Shown here piece after piece: positions 33,201 to 41,565 of a DNA stretch of 64,000 nt (positions are counted from its first letter, which is position 1; every line of letters starts with the position of its first letter). The stretch is taken from contig NZ_QPKJ02000001.1 in the NCBI RefSeq assembly GCF_003344625.1, forward strand, positions 1,486,919-1,550,918. The letters run 5' to 3'. Both the position numbers and the translations under genes were made by a program. The notes below the pieces were generated by a model. It ran no database searches. It saw nothing but the letters and a program-made list of their open reading frames with translations, and was not told the DNA's origin. The DNA comes from Solirubrobacter deserti. Its GTDB lineage: Bacteria; Actinomycetota; Thermoleophilia; Solirubrobacterales; Solirubrobacteraceae.

Positions 33201-33472
33201 GACGCGTGCTGCACGCGCTCGCGCTGGAACACCGCCGTGCCGGGGACGAGCACGCCACCGCCGCGATCGCACGACGCCTGATCGCGAGCGACGAGCTCGA
33301 CGAGAGCGCCCACCGGCTGCTCATAACGGCGCTGTCGCGCAGCGGCCTGCGGTCGCTCGCACTGCGCCAGTACCTCGAGTGCCGACGCCGGCTGATCGAC
33401 GGCGCCGGCCTCGAGCCCGACGCGGAGACCGCCGCGCTGCAGCAGCGGCTGCTCGCCGGGCTGCCCGTCTGA
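30281..33472 (+). CDS. Large SARP-type regulator: MalT-like ATPase, helical repeats, C-terminal wHTH + BTAD
   Basis: 1063 residues. An N-terminal STAND-type ATPase has Walker A APAGYGKTT (about 28-36) and Walker B LVLVVDD (about 109-115). TPR-like helical repeats fill about 350-780. The C-terminus begins PLRFRLLGGFAVARGG (about 814), an OmpR-like winged helix, followed by a bacterial transcriptional activation domain (RRLLLIRADELYTGEPLPEE...RQYLECRRRL). The DNA-binding domain is therefore C-terminal, opposite to classic SARPs. Such proteins activate secondary metabolism or stress genes; targets here are unknown. Confidence 0.85.
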   Translation: MPRVVSRPRITHRLAAALDDGHALLVAPAGYGKTTAALEAVAGRSPVAWHPCRRGHGDPFRLLAGLAAAVERAQPGLAGGVLDALADPGDPLALGGLLARDLDRLLVDDLVLVVDDAEHLKASDDAVGLLDVLLETQRLRMLLCTRVELPLRSRAALQMTRVTADELVFSGEDTAALLEDRLGREASDEEVQSVLDRTLGWPLGIALGSGLAEDHDPEVLAARLLDRVDEAARAALLDSCVVDEVTLGVARALGVDVAAGHSAGLVARPGLADGSVAWHPLVREALRAVWRRTVHEPRQRSVLGRAGRALVADGQTLAGAEALMAGGDHAAALDALLEDADRLLRRTPATVAALLDALPASVDEPAALVLRGWLDSVRGHAAAAVGPLQEGLRRLEDEGRAHDGAGARLALCESLYFLGRLDEAIVEAGRLADDPGAPVPHAWIAAAWRALYEAAAGRPEQARLRIGEVLARDRTGAAAGLIASAGAFIAAPVGRHEVAIAELDAAYARMIGRERAAGRPEYLSSLAAFLLADIGEREEAVRRADRMVSDREPDGLPPFVAALAYGLQAWTRALAGDFAGADVAFVAAEAAGPPDGWPFGFGLASRAIVAAARGEPAVAAAERALRVGATMPDAHYAMLAVELASCLLVARDPGAALAILDTLLTRLPETSTYPRARALALRAAARAAHGEPWMDDARAAFALIDRPNLTRLLAADWRHLRPLAWSALDLDDRRDGALAGDGTRAAVLAAVPAEDLPDFAAHPAAATRAAVAPPLARTGHPAVGETLAALADDRDETVRRAAQAALEDLHARPLPLRFRLLGGFAVARGGWPVDDRAWTRPTAARLVRYLLVAGGPVDEDRVAHDLWPDHDGEAARGALRMAVSRARQVLDAHRAGPSLLNYRDRTYRLELTCADEVDAWRYRTEAEQALDASGPQRRLLLIRADELYTGEPLPEERYADWAEPWREELISLRRRVLHALALEHRRAGDEHATAAIARRLIASDELDESAHRLLITALSRSGLRSLALRQYLECRRRLIDGAGLEPDAETAALQQRLLAGLPV

Positions 33473-33535
33473 CTTGCGAACCGGCGCAAAGCGTCCCATC
33501 GGTCCTAGTCGACCCCGACTGAAAGGACCACCCCC

Positions 33536-34069
33536 GTGGCCACTACCGAAGCGACCATCATCCCCGCCGGAACCTGGGCCGTCGACCCGGCGCACACGAC
33601 GCTCGAGTTCGCCGTCAAGCACCTCGGCTTCGCGACCATCAAGGGCCGCGCCCAGGTCACCGTGGGCAGCATCGACAGCGAGACGATCCGTGCGACCGTC
33701 GACGCGACCAGCCTCACCACGCTCGAGCCCGATCGCGACCGCCACCTGCGCACGCCGGACTTCTTCGACAGCGACCGCCACCCGACGCTGACGTTCGAGA
33801 GCACGCGGATCACCACCGACCACGGCCGCCTGGCGGTCGAGGGCCGCCTGACCATCCGCGGTGTCACGCAGCCCGTCGTCCTGTCCGGCACGGTCACCGG
33901 CACCGGCACGGACCCGTGGGGCGGGGAGCGGCTCGGGCTGGACCTCGAGACCGTGATCGACCGCCGCGACTTCGGCGTGAGCTGGAACGAGGCGCTGCCG
34001 GGCGGGGACGTGCTCGTCGGCAACGCCGTCCGTATCTCGGCCAGCGTCTCGGCCGTGAAGGAGGACTGA
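33536..34069 (+). CDS. YceI family protein
   Basis: 177 residues forming the YceI beta-barrel that binds polyisoprenoid-like lipids. Hallmarks are WAVDPAHTTLEFAVKHLGFATI, LRTPDFFDSDRHPTLTFEST and the closing VGNAVRISASVSAV. There is no signal peptide, so this copy is cytosolic, as in many actinobacteria. The GTG at 33536 has GAAAGGACC upstream. It is followed 2 bp later by the FMN reductase, suggesting a redox or quinone-related unit. Confidence 0.85.
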   Translation: MATTEATIIPAGTWAVDPAHTTLEFAVKHLGFATIKGRAQVTVGSIDSETIRATVDATSLTTLEPDRDRHLRTPDFFDSDRHPTLTFESTRITTDHGRLAVEGRLTIRGVTQPVVLSGTVTGTGTDPWGGERLGLDLETVIDRRDFGVSWNEALPGGDVLVGNAVRISASVSAVKED

Positions 34070-34071
34070 CG

Positions 34072-34602
34072 GTGCGTGTGCTCGCCGTCTCCGGGAGCCT
34101 GCGCAAGGCGTCCCACAACACCGCGCTCTTGCGCGCGATGGCGGAGGAGGCGCCGGAGGGCGTCACCTTCACGCTCTTCGATGGGCTGGAAGCGGTCCCG
34201 CCGTTCAACGAGGACCGCGAGGATCACCCCCAGCCGCCCGGCCTCGCCCGCTGGCGCAACGCGCTCCGCACCGCCGACCTCGTCGTGTTCGCCACCCCGG
34301 AGTACAACACGACCATCCCCGGCCAGCTCAAGAACGCCGTGGACTGGGCGTCACGGCCGTTCGGTGAGGAGTCGGTGCTGTGGGGCAGGCCCGTCGCGGT
34401 GCTCGGCGCGAGCAAGACGGGCTACGGGGCGATGTGGAGCCAGGCCGATCTGCGCAAGGCGCTGGCCAAGGCGGGCGCGCGCGTGCTCGACGCCGAGCTT
34501 GCGATCCCCTACGCGCACCGCGTGACCGGCGACGTGCTCCGGCGCCGCGCCGGCGGCTACCTGGCCGACGTGCTCGACGCCGTGAAGGTCCCCGCGCGAT
34601 GA
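34072..34602 (+). CDS. NAD(P)H-dependent FMN reductase (SsuE/ChrR-like flavodoxin fold)
   Basis: 176 residues. The FMN phosphate loop is SGSLRKASHNTALLR and the isoalloxazine-side motif is TPEYNTTIPGQLKNAVDW, both typical of NADPH-dependent FMN/quinone/azo reductases. The GTG at 34072 is 2 bp after the YceI stop, and its stop overlaps the MFS start by 4 bp, so the three are one operon. Confidence 0.85.
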   Translation: MRVLAVSGSLRKASHNTALLRAMAEEAPEGVTFTLFDGLEAVPPFNEDREDHPQPPGLARWRNALRTADLVVFATPEYNTTIPGQLKNAVDWASRPFGEESVLWGRPVAVLGASKTGYGAMWSQADLRKALAKAGARVLDAELAIPYAHRVTGDVLRRRAGGYLADVLDAVKVPAR

Positions 34603-35999
34603 CCATCCGCATCCTCGCGCTCGTCTGCGCCGCGCAGTTCATGCTCGTCGCCGACGACACGATCGTCAACGTCGCGCTGCCCTCCATCCAGAGCGACCTC
34701 GATTTCTCCGAGAACGCTCTGGCATGGGTCGTCGACGCGTACCTGCTGATGTTCGGCGGCTTCCTGCTCGCGGGTGGGCGCGCCGTCGACCGGCTCGGCC
34801 GCCGCCGCGTGTTCCTCGGCGGGATCGCGCTGTTCACGCTCGTCTCGCTCGTCTGCGGGCTCGCGCCCGACCAGGGCAGCCTGGTCGCCGCTCGTGGACT
34901 GCAGGGCTTCGCGGGCGCGGTCGTCTCTCCCGCCGCGCTCGCCATCCTGCTTTCGACGTTCCCCGAGGGCCACGGCCGCACACGCGCCCTGGGTGCTTGG
35001 GGCGCCGTGATGGGCATCGCGGGCGCGAGCGGCGTGCTGCTCGGCGGCGTCATCACCGACCTGCTGGGCTGGCGCTGGGTGTTCCTCGTCAACGTCCCGA
35101 TCGGTCTGACCGTGCTGGCGCTCGCGGCGCGGCTGATCCCTCGCGGCACCGAGCCACGCAGCGGCTCGCTCGATCTCGCGGGCGCCGTGCTCGTCACTTC
35201 GGGCCTGCTCGTGCTGCTCTACAGCGTGCTGGACACGCGAGACCATGGCTGGACGTCGGCCCGCACGCTGCTCGGCTTCGCGCTGGCGGTCGTCCTGCTG
35301 GTGGCGTTCGCCGTCAACGAGCGCCACCACCGTGATCCGCTGCTGCCCGCGGCGCTGTTGCGCAGACGCGCCGCGACCGCCTCGCTCGCGCTCGTGATGC
35401 TCGGCTCCTCGGCGCTGTTCGCGATGTTCTTCTTCCTCACGCTGTACATGCAGAACATCCAGGGCTGGTCCCCGATCGAGACCGGTTTGTCGTGGCTGCC
35501 CTTCAGCGCCGCGATGTTGATCACGAGCGGCGTCCTGTTGCAAGTGCTGCCCGGAAGGCCTTTGCGACCGTTCCTGGTCGTGGGTGCGCTGGTCACCAGC
35601 GGCGGGTTCGTGCTGCTGACGATGCTCGACGCCGGCGAGTCGTTCTTCACGGGCCTGCTGCCGGCGGAGATCGCGCTCGGCGTGGGCATCGGCGCGCTGC
35701 TCGTGCCGACCCAGTCGGCCGCCACCTCCGGTGTCGGTGAGGCGTTCTCTGGCATGGCCGCGGGTCTCATCACAACGTGCCAGCAGATCGGGGGCGCGCT
35801 CGGAATTGCCGTGCTCGTGACCGTCGCGGGCGACCGCACGGCCGGGCTCATCGAGGGCGGGACGAACCCGCTCGAGGCGGCGGTCAGCGGCTATGCCACC
35901 GCGTTCTGGGTCGGCGCTGGCCTGACCGCCACCGCCGCCGCCACGGCGCTCCTGCTGCGCCGCATGCGCGCGCCCCACGAGGCGGTCGCGATCGCCTGA
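34599..35999 (+). CDS. MFS exporter, DHA2 family
   Basis: 466 residues, about 14 helices, with motif D1 FMLVADDTIVNVALPSIQSDL, motif A GGRAVDRLGRRRVF and a motif-C-like ASGVLLGGVITDLLGWRWVF. Translationally coupled to a flavin reductase, it may export compounds that the reductase detoxifies, such as quinones. It is a paralogue of the exporter at 25846-27276. Confidence 0.85.
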   Translation: MTIRILALVCAAQFMLVADDTIVNVALPSIQSDLDFSENALAWVVDAYLLMFGGFLLAGGRAVDRLGRRRVFLGGIALFTLVSLVCGLAPDQGSLVAARGLQGFAGAVVSPAALAILLSTFPEGHGRTRALGAWGAVMGIAGASGVLLGGVITDLLGWRWVFLVNVPIGLTVLALAARLIPRGTEPRSGSLDLAGAVLVTSGLLVLLYSVLDTRDHGWTSARTLLGFALAVVLLVAFAVNERHHRDPLLPAALLRRRAATASLALVMLGSSALFAMFFFLTLYMQNIQGWSPIETGLSWLPFSAAMLITSGVLLQVLPGRPLRPFLVVGALVTSGGFVLLTMLDAGESFFTGLLPAEIALGVGIGALLVPTQSAATSGVGEAFSGMAAGLITTCQQIGGALGIAVLVTVAGDRTAGLIEGGTNPLEAAVSGYATAFWVGAGLTATAAATALLLRRMRAPHEAVAIA

Positions 36000-36036
36000 C
36001 AAACGAGCGTCAAACGCCGCTTGGGACGGTGCCGGC

Positions 36037-36669
36037 ATGAGCTCCGAGATCGAGGATCATCTCCGCCTCGTCGCGTCCCAGGCGCGCCGGTTCCGCGGCC
36101 GCGGCCTGCCGTTCTCCGACCTCGTCCAGGAAGGCGCGGTCGGGCTCGTGCAGGCCGCGGCACGCTTCGACCCGGCGCGCGGCGTGCCGTTCGGCGCGTA
36201 CGCCTTGCACTGGATCGAACGCGCGATGAACGCGGCCGTGCAACGTCAAGGCCCGGCCCCGAGCCTGTCGGTGCGCGACGCGCGGCGGGCGGCGAAGCTG
36301 CGCGTGCTCGAGGGTGACGACGAGTCGCTCGCCGCGCGGCTCGACACGTCACCGGAGCGAGTTGCGGCCCTGCGGCTCGTCACCGCGCCGTCCGTCCCCC
36401 TCGACCGCGACGCGCTCGAGGCCGAGGAGCCGTGGCCGGAGGTACTCCGCGCCGAGGTGGCACGCGAGCTCGAACGCGCGCTCTCGGCGCTTCCCGAGCG
36501 CGAGCAGATCATCGTCCGACGACGCTACGGCCTTGGCACCGACGTCCCGGAGACGTTCGTCGAGATCGCGCGCTCGTTCGGCCTCACCCCCGAGCGCGTG
36601 CGGCAGCTGGAGCGCGGCGCCCTCGCGCGCCTCGCCGAGGACGAGGGATTGCGTGCGTGGGCGGCATGA
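36037..36669 (+). CDS. Sigma-70 family alternative sigma factor (group 3-like)
   Basis: 210 residues, with region 2 (LRLVASQARRFRGRGLPFSDLVQEGAVGLVQAAARFDPARG...YALHWIERAM), a reduced region 3 (ESLAARLDTSPERVAALR) and region 4 (ALPEREQIIVRRRYGL...EIARSFGLTPERVRQLERGAL). Three regions rather than two separate it from ECF factors and resemble RpoH/SigF-type factors. No anti-sigma gene is adjacent. Confidence 0.8.
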   Translation: MSSEIEDHLRLVASQARRFRGRGLPFSDLVQEGAVGLVQAAARFDPARGVPFGAYALHWIERAMNAAVQRQGPAPSLSVRDARRAAKLRVLEGDDESLAARLDTSPERVAALRLVTAPSVPLDRDALEAEEPWPEVLRAEVARELERALSALPEREQIIVRRRYGLGTDVPETFVEIARSFGLTPERVRQLERGALARLAEDEGLRAWAA

Positions 36670-37011
36670 ACGCCGGCCTGCGCGCAGCCCGCTGGGCGCG
36701 CGAGCGCTCAGCCGCCGAGGAGGAGGGCCCGATCGCCGCCCCAGGAAGCCGCAGTCCGAGGACGGAGCGCGCCGCCGCCGGCTGCGATCAAGATCTTCAT
36801 CCCGACGACGCTGCACAGCCGGCGAGGACGATGGGCCGGGCAGGATTCGAAGTTTGCGCGACGGATTATGAGTTGCCGGGAGCCTGTCCGAGACGGTCCA
36901 GAGCGGAGCACGAGCGTGCAAGAGGACCGGGCCGTCGGCGGACGAGGCATGGGCGACGCTCAGGACAACCGCGGGCGGCCTGCGTGCAGCAGGCCGCCCG
37001 CGATCGACGCG
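36670..37011. other. Gap with tRNA-like repeat copy 1
   Basis: 342 bp between the sigma factor and the convergent ThuA/dehydrogenase gene. The only structure seen is the tRNA-like repeat at 36827-36899. An ATG overlapping the sigma stop opens a long frame, but it has no coding character and runs through the repeat. Confidence 0.6.
36827..36899 (-). repeat. Degenerate tRNA-Met-like direct repeat, copy 1
   Basis: On the minus strand it ends like a tRNA 3' half: CTCATAA anticodon loop (CAT, Met), then TTCGAAT T-loop and a CCGGCCCA acceptor-like end. Stems are broken (T-stem GCAAA versus CCTGC) and no matching 5' half exists. It matches copy 2 at 42105-42179 over about 73 bp in the same orientation. 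Confidence 0.6.
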
Positions 37012-40000
37012 CTACGGGGTGGTCGTCGACAATGTGAAGGTCAACGCCTTGCTGTAACGCCCGGTGCGCAACGGATCGTTCGCACCGATCGCCTGCTTGA
37101 GGCCGATCGCCGCCGTGCCATTGCTCACCGGCCCGGTGTACGACACGAGCGAGACGGGCGAGCCGAGCGGCGAGAACGCCCCCTCGCCAGCCCTGATCTG
37201 CAGCGGCTGAGCGAGCGCGTGGCTGCCGTTGACCAGCCGGCCGGACTGCGGCCCTGCGTCCGAGACCGACAGCGTCGTGTCACCGGCGGTGCTGGTGACC
37301 GTCGCGGTCAGCGAGCTCTCGTACTCGCGCGCGACTCCCGGGACGAAGGGGCCGAGTGGCTCCGCGGCTCCGATCGACAACGCCAGCGTCGCCGGCACCG
37401 ACCCGCCGACGTCGACGTTCACCGGCTCCCCGACGCACGGACGGACAGAGTCGTCGAGTGCCGTCCAGTCGAACGCCGCGACGGGGGTCGCACCGAGCGC
37501 TGCCCCGCCGTTGTTGGCGTACACCCCAAGCGTCGGGTTGGTGATGCCGTTCAGGGTCGTCTCGCCGACGCTCGTCCAGCGCGCGCCGTCCGCCGACCAG
37601 AACGCGCGCACGACGTTGCCCGAGCTGAACGTGAGCCGCAGGTACACGGACGAAGGCGTTCCCGTGGGCACCGGCACGTTGGCCGAGGTCACGACGGTGC
37701 CGTCCTCCTTGACGAGCTCGATCCGGCGCCCGCCTTGGTAGGCGTGCGCGAGCCGGATGAAGTTGTCGTCGTTCTGGTAGAGCAGCACGCCGGCCTGCTC
37801 GCCGTTGGCGGACGGGTTGAACGTGAGCTTGGTCGTGTAGGTCCACGACGCGGTCGTCGGGCGCGGCCGCAGCACAACCGGCGGACCGGACCCGCCGGCG
37901 CCGTCGAGGGTGCCGAACCCGGCCACGAGGTTCAGCGCCCCGTCGCCCACGGTGTAGGTGCCGGGCGCGTCGCGTACGACCGTCGGCCACAGCGTCCGGT
38001 CCAGCGCGGAGCCGTTGAAGCGGTCCGAGCCGGGTCCGTAGCAGTTGCCGTCGGGCGGCGGCGCGTTGACCGTGATTGCCACGGTCGAGGACGCCGAGCG
38101 CCCGTTGGCGTCGGTCGCGGTGAAGCGCGCCGTGTGCGTGCCCAGCTGCGTGTAGACGAATGACGCGTCCTTGGTGGTCGCGTCGACCGTTCCGTCGGAC
38201 GTGAAGTCCCACGCGTAGGTCAGCGGGTCGTTGTCCGGGTCGCTCGCGGTGCCGGTGAACGAGACGGCCAGCGGCGTCTCGCCCGCCACCGCGGACGCGG
38301 ACGCCGACACCAGCGGCTTCGCGTTCACGGCCATGCCGCGGCCGTTGAACGTCATCTCATCGAGCTGGAACAGATTGTTCGCCGGCCCGCCCGCGAGCTG
38401 CGCGAAGACGAAGTACACGCGGTGCGTGCCGGTCGTTGGCGCGATCGGCGCGGTCACTGTGCGGTAGGTGTTGTTGCTGCCCGTGACCGGTAGGTCCAGG
38501 GTCGAGATCACCGGGCCGTCCGGCGCGCCGAGACGCAGCTCCACGCGCCCGCCGGTGTTCGCGCCCGCCGAGTAGAGCATCGAGATGGAGTCGATGTTCT
38601 TGAAGTTCATCGGCTCGAAGTACAACCAGTCGCCGGGGTTCGCGTTGCCGACGCGTACCCCGCCCTGCGCGGTGTTTTGATTGGAGTTGGTGACGCCGCT
38701 CATTCCGGCGTAGTGCTCCATCTGCATCTGCTTCGGGTTCAGGCGGTTCGACACGCCGCTCGACAGCGCGACTGAGCCCGGCTGGCCGCCGCCGTCGGTG
38801 TAGCTGCCGGTGACAACCTGGGAGATGATCGCGCTCTTGGCGTGGCCTGACTCGGCGTCGGTCGTCACCGTGCCCGCGCAGCCGGTCTTCTGCGTGCCCG
38901 GATGCACGTGCGGGTTATCGCCTTCGGCGTGGAAGAGCCCGAGCGACACGACCGCCCGGTCACACGCGATCGTCGCGTCCTCGGGGTCGGTGATCGTCAG
39001 CTTGTACTCGAGCTCGTCACCGAAGTCGAAGAAGCCGCCGTTCTCCGGGAACTCGACCTTGACCGTCGGCGCGGTGTTGCCGGCGTTGATCGTGATCGTG
39101 TGCGTGGCGACCTTGCCCGTGGCGTCCGTCACGGTCAGCTTCGCCGAGTAGGTGCCCGCCTTGGTGTAGGTGTGCGTCGGGTTGGCGGCCGTCGACGTCG
39201 CGCCGTCGCCGAAGTCCCACGCCAGGGCGACGGTGTCTCCGTCGGGATCGTAGGTGCCCTCGCTGGAGAACTTGACCGTCAGCGGCGCGGGCCCGTTCTC
39301 GCGGTCGGCGGACGCCTCGATCACCGGCGTGCGCTTGCCCTTGGCGTAGTCGATCCGGTACAGGCCGGAGTCCGGGTTGACGTTGGCGCCCGCGTAGTTG
39401 AAGTCGACGCCCCACTCGAGCACGTAGAACGAGCCGTCGGGGCCGAACGCCATGTCGTGTGGGTGGCGGAACTGCGTGTTGGCCATGAAGCGTTGGATCT
39501 CGGCCGGCTTGCCGTTCGCGTCCAGGCGCATGTAGGCGATCCAGTCGCGGTTCCAGTCGGCGAAGAACACCGCGTCGTCATAGAACGACGGGAACTTCGT
39601 CTCCGACGCGCCGTCCGTGCGGTCGTGGTGATACACGTCGCCCATGACCGCGGTGCGGCCGGGACCGGTCGGCACCGCCAGCGGCGGTGTGCCCCATGGG
39701 TACCCCGCCTCGTACGGCGTGTAGCCCCACCACAGCAGCGCGGACCTGCCGGGCGGGACCTTCGACAGACCCGTGTTCCAGGCCGAGTCGTTCGTCGGTC
39801 CGCCCTCGCAGTCGAACGCGCCGCCGCTGGTCAAGGTCGTGAAGTCCCAGTCGTGGTAGGCCTTATTGTCGGCGATGCAGTACGGCCAGCCCATGTTGCC
39901 CGCTTCGCGGATCTGGTTGAGCTCGTCGTAGCCACGCGGCCCGCGGTTGGCGATCGGATTCTGGGCGTCCGGGCCGACTTCGCCGTTGTACAGCCAGCCC

Positions 40001-41565
40001 GTTTCGGGGTCGACCGCGATCCGGAACGGGTTGCGGTGCCCCATCGTGTAGATCTCGGGGCGGGTCTTGTTGCCCGGATCGAGCGCCTCATCGAACAGGT
40101 TGCCCGACGGGACGAGGTATGTGCTGCCCGGGCCAGGCGTGTCACCCGGGTTAGGCAGCGGCCGGATGCGCAGGATCTTGCCGCGCAGGTCGTTCGTGTT
40201 GCCGGACGTACGACGCGCGTCGCGCGCGTGGTCGGCGTCCGGATTGTCGCCGGGCTCGTTCGCCAGCCGGTCGTCGATTGGGTTGAAGCCCTGCGACGTC
40301 GCGTGCTGGGAGTCGTCGCCGGTCGAGACGTAGAGGTTGCCGTCCGGGCCGAAGTCCATCGAGCCGGACGAGTGGCAGCAGATGATGCGCTGGTGCGGGA
40401 ACTCCAGCAGCTTCTTCTCCGAGCTCAGGTCCAGCGACCCGTCCGGCGCGACCGTGAAGCGCGAGACCCGCTGGATCTCGGGCGAGGGCACGCTGTAGAA
40501 CAGGTACATCCAGCGGTTGACCGAGAAGCTCGGATCCAGAGCGATGCCGAGTAGCCCGTTCTCGTTGCCCCGGTGCACCGGGATGGTCCCGATCACGCGC
40601 ACGTTCTGGGTCTGCGCGTCGTAGTGCTTGACCTTGCCCGCCAGCTCGACGTAGTAGACGTCCAGGTCAGGCGCGACGGCGATCTCCATCGGGTTCTCGG
40701 TCGTCGTGTCCAACGCGACCTTGTCGAAGGACGAGTCGCTCGGGATGCCCTCCCGCTCGGCGCCGCAGTTGCCGGCCTTGGCACCCGCGGCCCACTCGAT
40801 TGCGCCGAGCAGGTGGGTGCGGAAGTGCGGCTCGTCGTAGTAGCGGCCGTGGTGGCCCATGGCCGTGTAGAAGCTGCGGCCGCCGTCGTAGTTCGAGCAC
40901 CACGAGATCGGATGATCGTCGGCGACGGGATCGTTGCCGTCGTCCTCGAAGATCGTGTTCTCGTCGAGCGTGGCGAGCACGTGCACCTTGCCGCGCGGCT
41001 CGTTGGTGTGGTTGTACCACTCGTCCTCACGCGACCAGTCACCCGGCAACCCGGTCGTGGACGGGTGCGACGGATCCTCGATCTTGACCGTCCCGGTTTG
41101 GAACTGGTTCGCGCCGCCCGCATGGTTGCGGAACTGCGCGCCGCCGTGCATGTCGGCGAACCAGGCCCAGTCGCGGTTCATGTTCGACGCTGCGTGGATC
41201 GCGACCGAACCGCCCCCGCGCTGGAACCAGTGCTCGAACGCGACCTCCTGCGGGTTGGTCAGCACGTTCTCGCCGTCGGAGTTGAGCCACACGACGACGT
41301 CGTACTGCGCGAGGTTGTGCTCGGTGAACGCCGCCGAGTCCTCGGTCGCGTCCAAGGAAAAGTTGTGCTGCTCCGCCAGCGCGCGGATGGCGGGGATGCC
41401 GGCGTTGATGGCATCGGTGTGGCGAAAGCCCGTGGTCTTGGAGAACACGAGCGCCTTGAAGCGAGGCTCCTGCGCGTACGCGGCCGCGGTCGGCACGAGC
41501 AGGATGAAGAGCGTGGCGAGCAGGGCGAGGCCAAGCCGCCGGTCAACGGTGCGTGAAGTACGCAT
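37012..41565 (-). CDS. Secreted ThuA + PQQ-type glucose/sorbosone dehydrogenase multidomain protein
   Basis: 1517 residues with a signal peptide. Order of domains: ThuA glutamine-amidotransferase-like fold (about 35-255; FSKTTGFRHTDAI, DVVVWLNSDGE); glucose/sorbosone dehydrogenase six-blade propeller (about 265-735; GLLGIALDPSF, DFGPDGNLYVSTGD, MGHRNPFRIAVDPETG); PKD (about 745-830); a CBM6-like carbohydrate-binding domain (about 930-1080; MQMEHYAGMSG, PGDWLYFEPMNF); a second PKD; a DUF1349/LamG-like domain (about 1175-1370); and a C-terminal module shared with the protein at the start of the window. It likely oxidises sugars outside the cell while bound to polysaccharide. Confidence 0.85.
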   Translation of the reverse strand: MRTSRTVDRRLGLALLATLFILLVPTAAAYAQEPRFKALVFSKTTGFRHTDAINAGIPAIRALAEQHNFSLDATEDSAAFTEHNLAQYDVVVWLNSDGENVLTNPQEVAFEHWFQRGGGSVAIHAASNMNRDWAWFADMHGGAQFRNHAGGANQFQTGTVKIEDPSHPSTTGLPGDWSREDEWYNHTNEPRGKVHVLATLDENTIFEDDGNDPVADDHPISWCSNYDGGRSFYTAMGHHGRYYDEPHFRTHLLGAIEWAAGAKAGNCGAEREGIPSDSSFDKVALDTTTENPMEIAVAPDLDVYYVELAGKVKHYDAQTQNVRVIGTIPVHRGNENGLLGIALDPSFSVNRWMYLFYSVPSPEIQRVSRFTVAPDGSLDLSSEKKLLEFPHQRIICCHSSGSMDFGPDGNLYVSTGDDSQHATSQGFNPIDDRLANEPGDNPDADHARDARRTSGNTNDLRGKILRIRPLPNPGDTPGPGSTYLVPSGNLFDEALDPGNKTRPEIYTMGHRNPFRIAVDPETGWLYNGEVGPDAQNPIANRGPRGYDELNQIREAGNMGWPYCIADNKAYHDWDFTTLTSGGAFDCEGGPTNDSAWNTGLSKVPPGRSALLWWGYTPYEAGYPWGTPPLAVPTGPGRTAVMGDVYHHDRTDGASETKFPSFYDDAVFFADWNRDWIAYMRLDANGKPAEIQRFMANTQFRHPHDMAFGPDGSFYVLEWGVDFNYAGANVNPDSGLYRIDYAKGKRTPVIEASADRENGPAPLTVKFSSEGTYDPDGDTVALAWDFGDGATSTAANPTHTYTKAGTYSAKLTVTDATGKVATHTITINAGNTAPTVKVEFPENGGFFDFGDELEYKLTITDPEDATIACDRAVVSLGLFHAEGDNPHVHPGTQKTGCAGTVTTDAESGHAKSAIISQVVTGSYTDGGGQPGSVALSSGVSNRLNPKQMQMEHYAGMSGVTNSNQNTAQGGVRVGNANPGDWLYFEPMNFKNIDSISMLYSAGANTGGRVELRLGAPDGPVISTLDLPVTGSNNTYRTVTAPIAPTTGTHRVYFVFAQLAGGPANNLFQLDEMTFNGRGMAVNAKPLVSASASAVAGETPLAVSFTGTASDPDNDPLTYAWDFTSDGTVDATTKDASFVYTQLGTHTARFTATDANGRSASSTVAITVNAPPPDGNCYGPGSDRFNGSALDRTLWPTVVRDAPGTYTVGDGALNLVAGFGTLDGAGGSGPPVVLRPRPTTASWTYTTKLTFNPSANGEQAGVLLYQNDDNFIRLAHAYQGGRRIELVKEDGTVVTSANVPVPTGTPSSVYLRLTFSSGNVVRAFWSADGARWTSVGETTLNGITNPTLGVYANNGGAALGATPVAAFDWTALDDSVRPCVGEPVNVDVGGSVPATLALSIGAAEPLGPFVPGVAREYESSLTATVTSTAGDTTLSVSDAGPQSGRLVNGSHALAQPLQIRAGEGAFSPLGSPVSLVSYTGPVSNGTAAIGLKQAIGANDPLRTGRYSKALTFTLSTTTP

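Noticed and set aside
36666..37037. ORF overlapping the sigma-factor stop (ATGA)
   Set aside because: The overlap looked promising, but the frame runs through the tRNA-like repeat into the 3' end of the opposite gene and has no coding pattern.
38902..40554. 550-codon frame opposite the ThuA/dehydrogenase gene
   Set aside because: Val/Arg/Gly-rich shadow without motifs; the minus strand carries the recognised domains.
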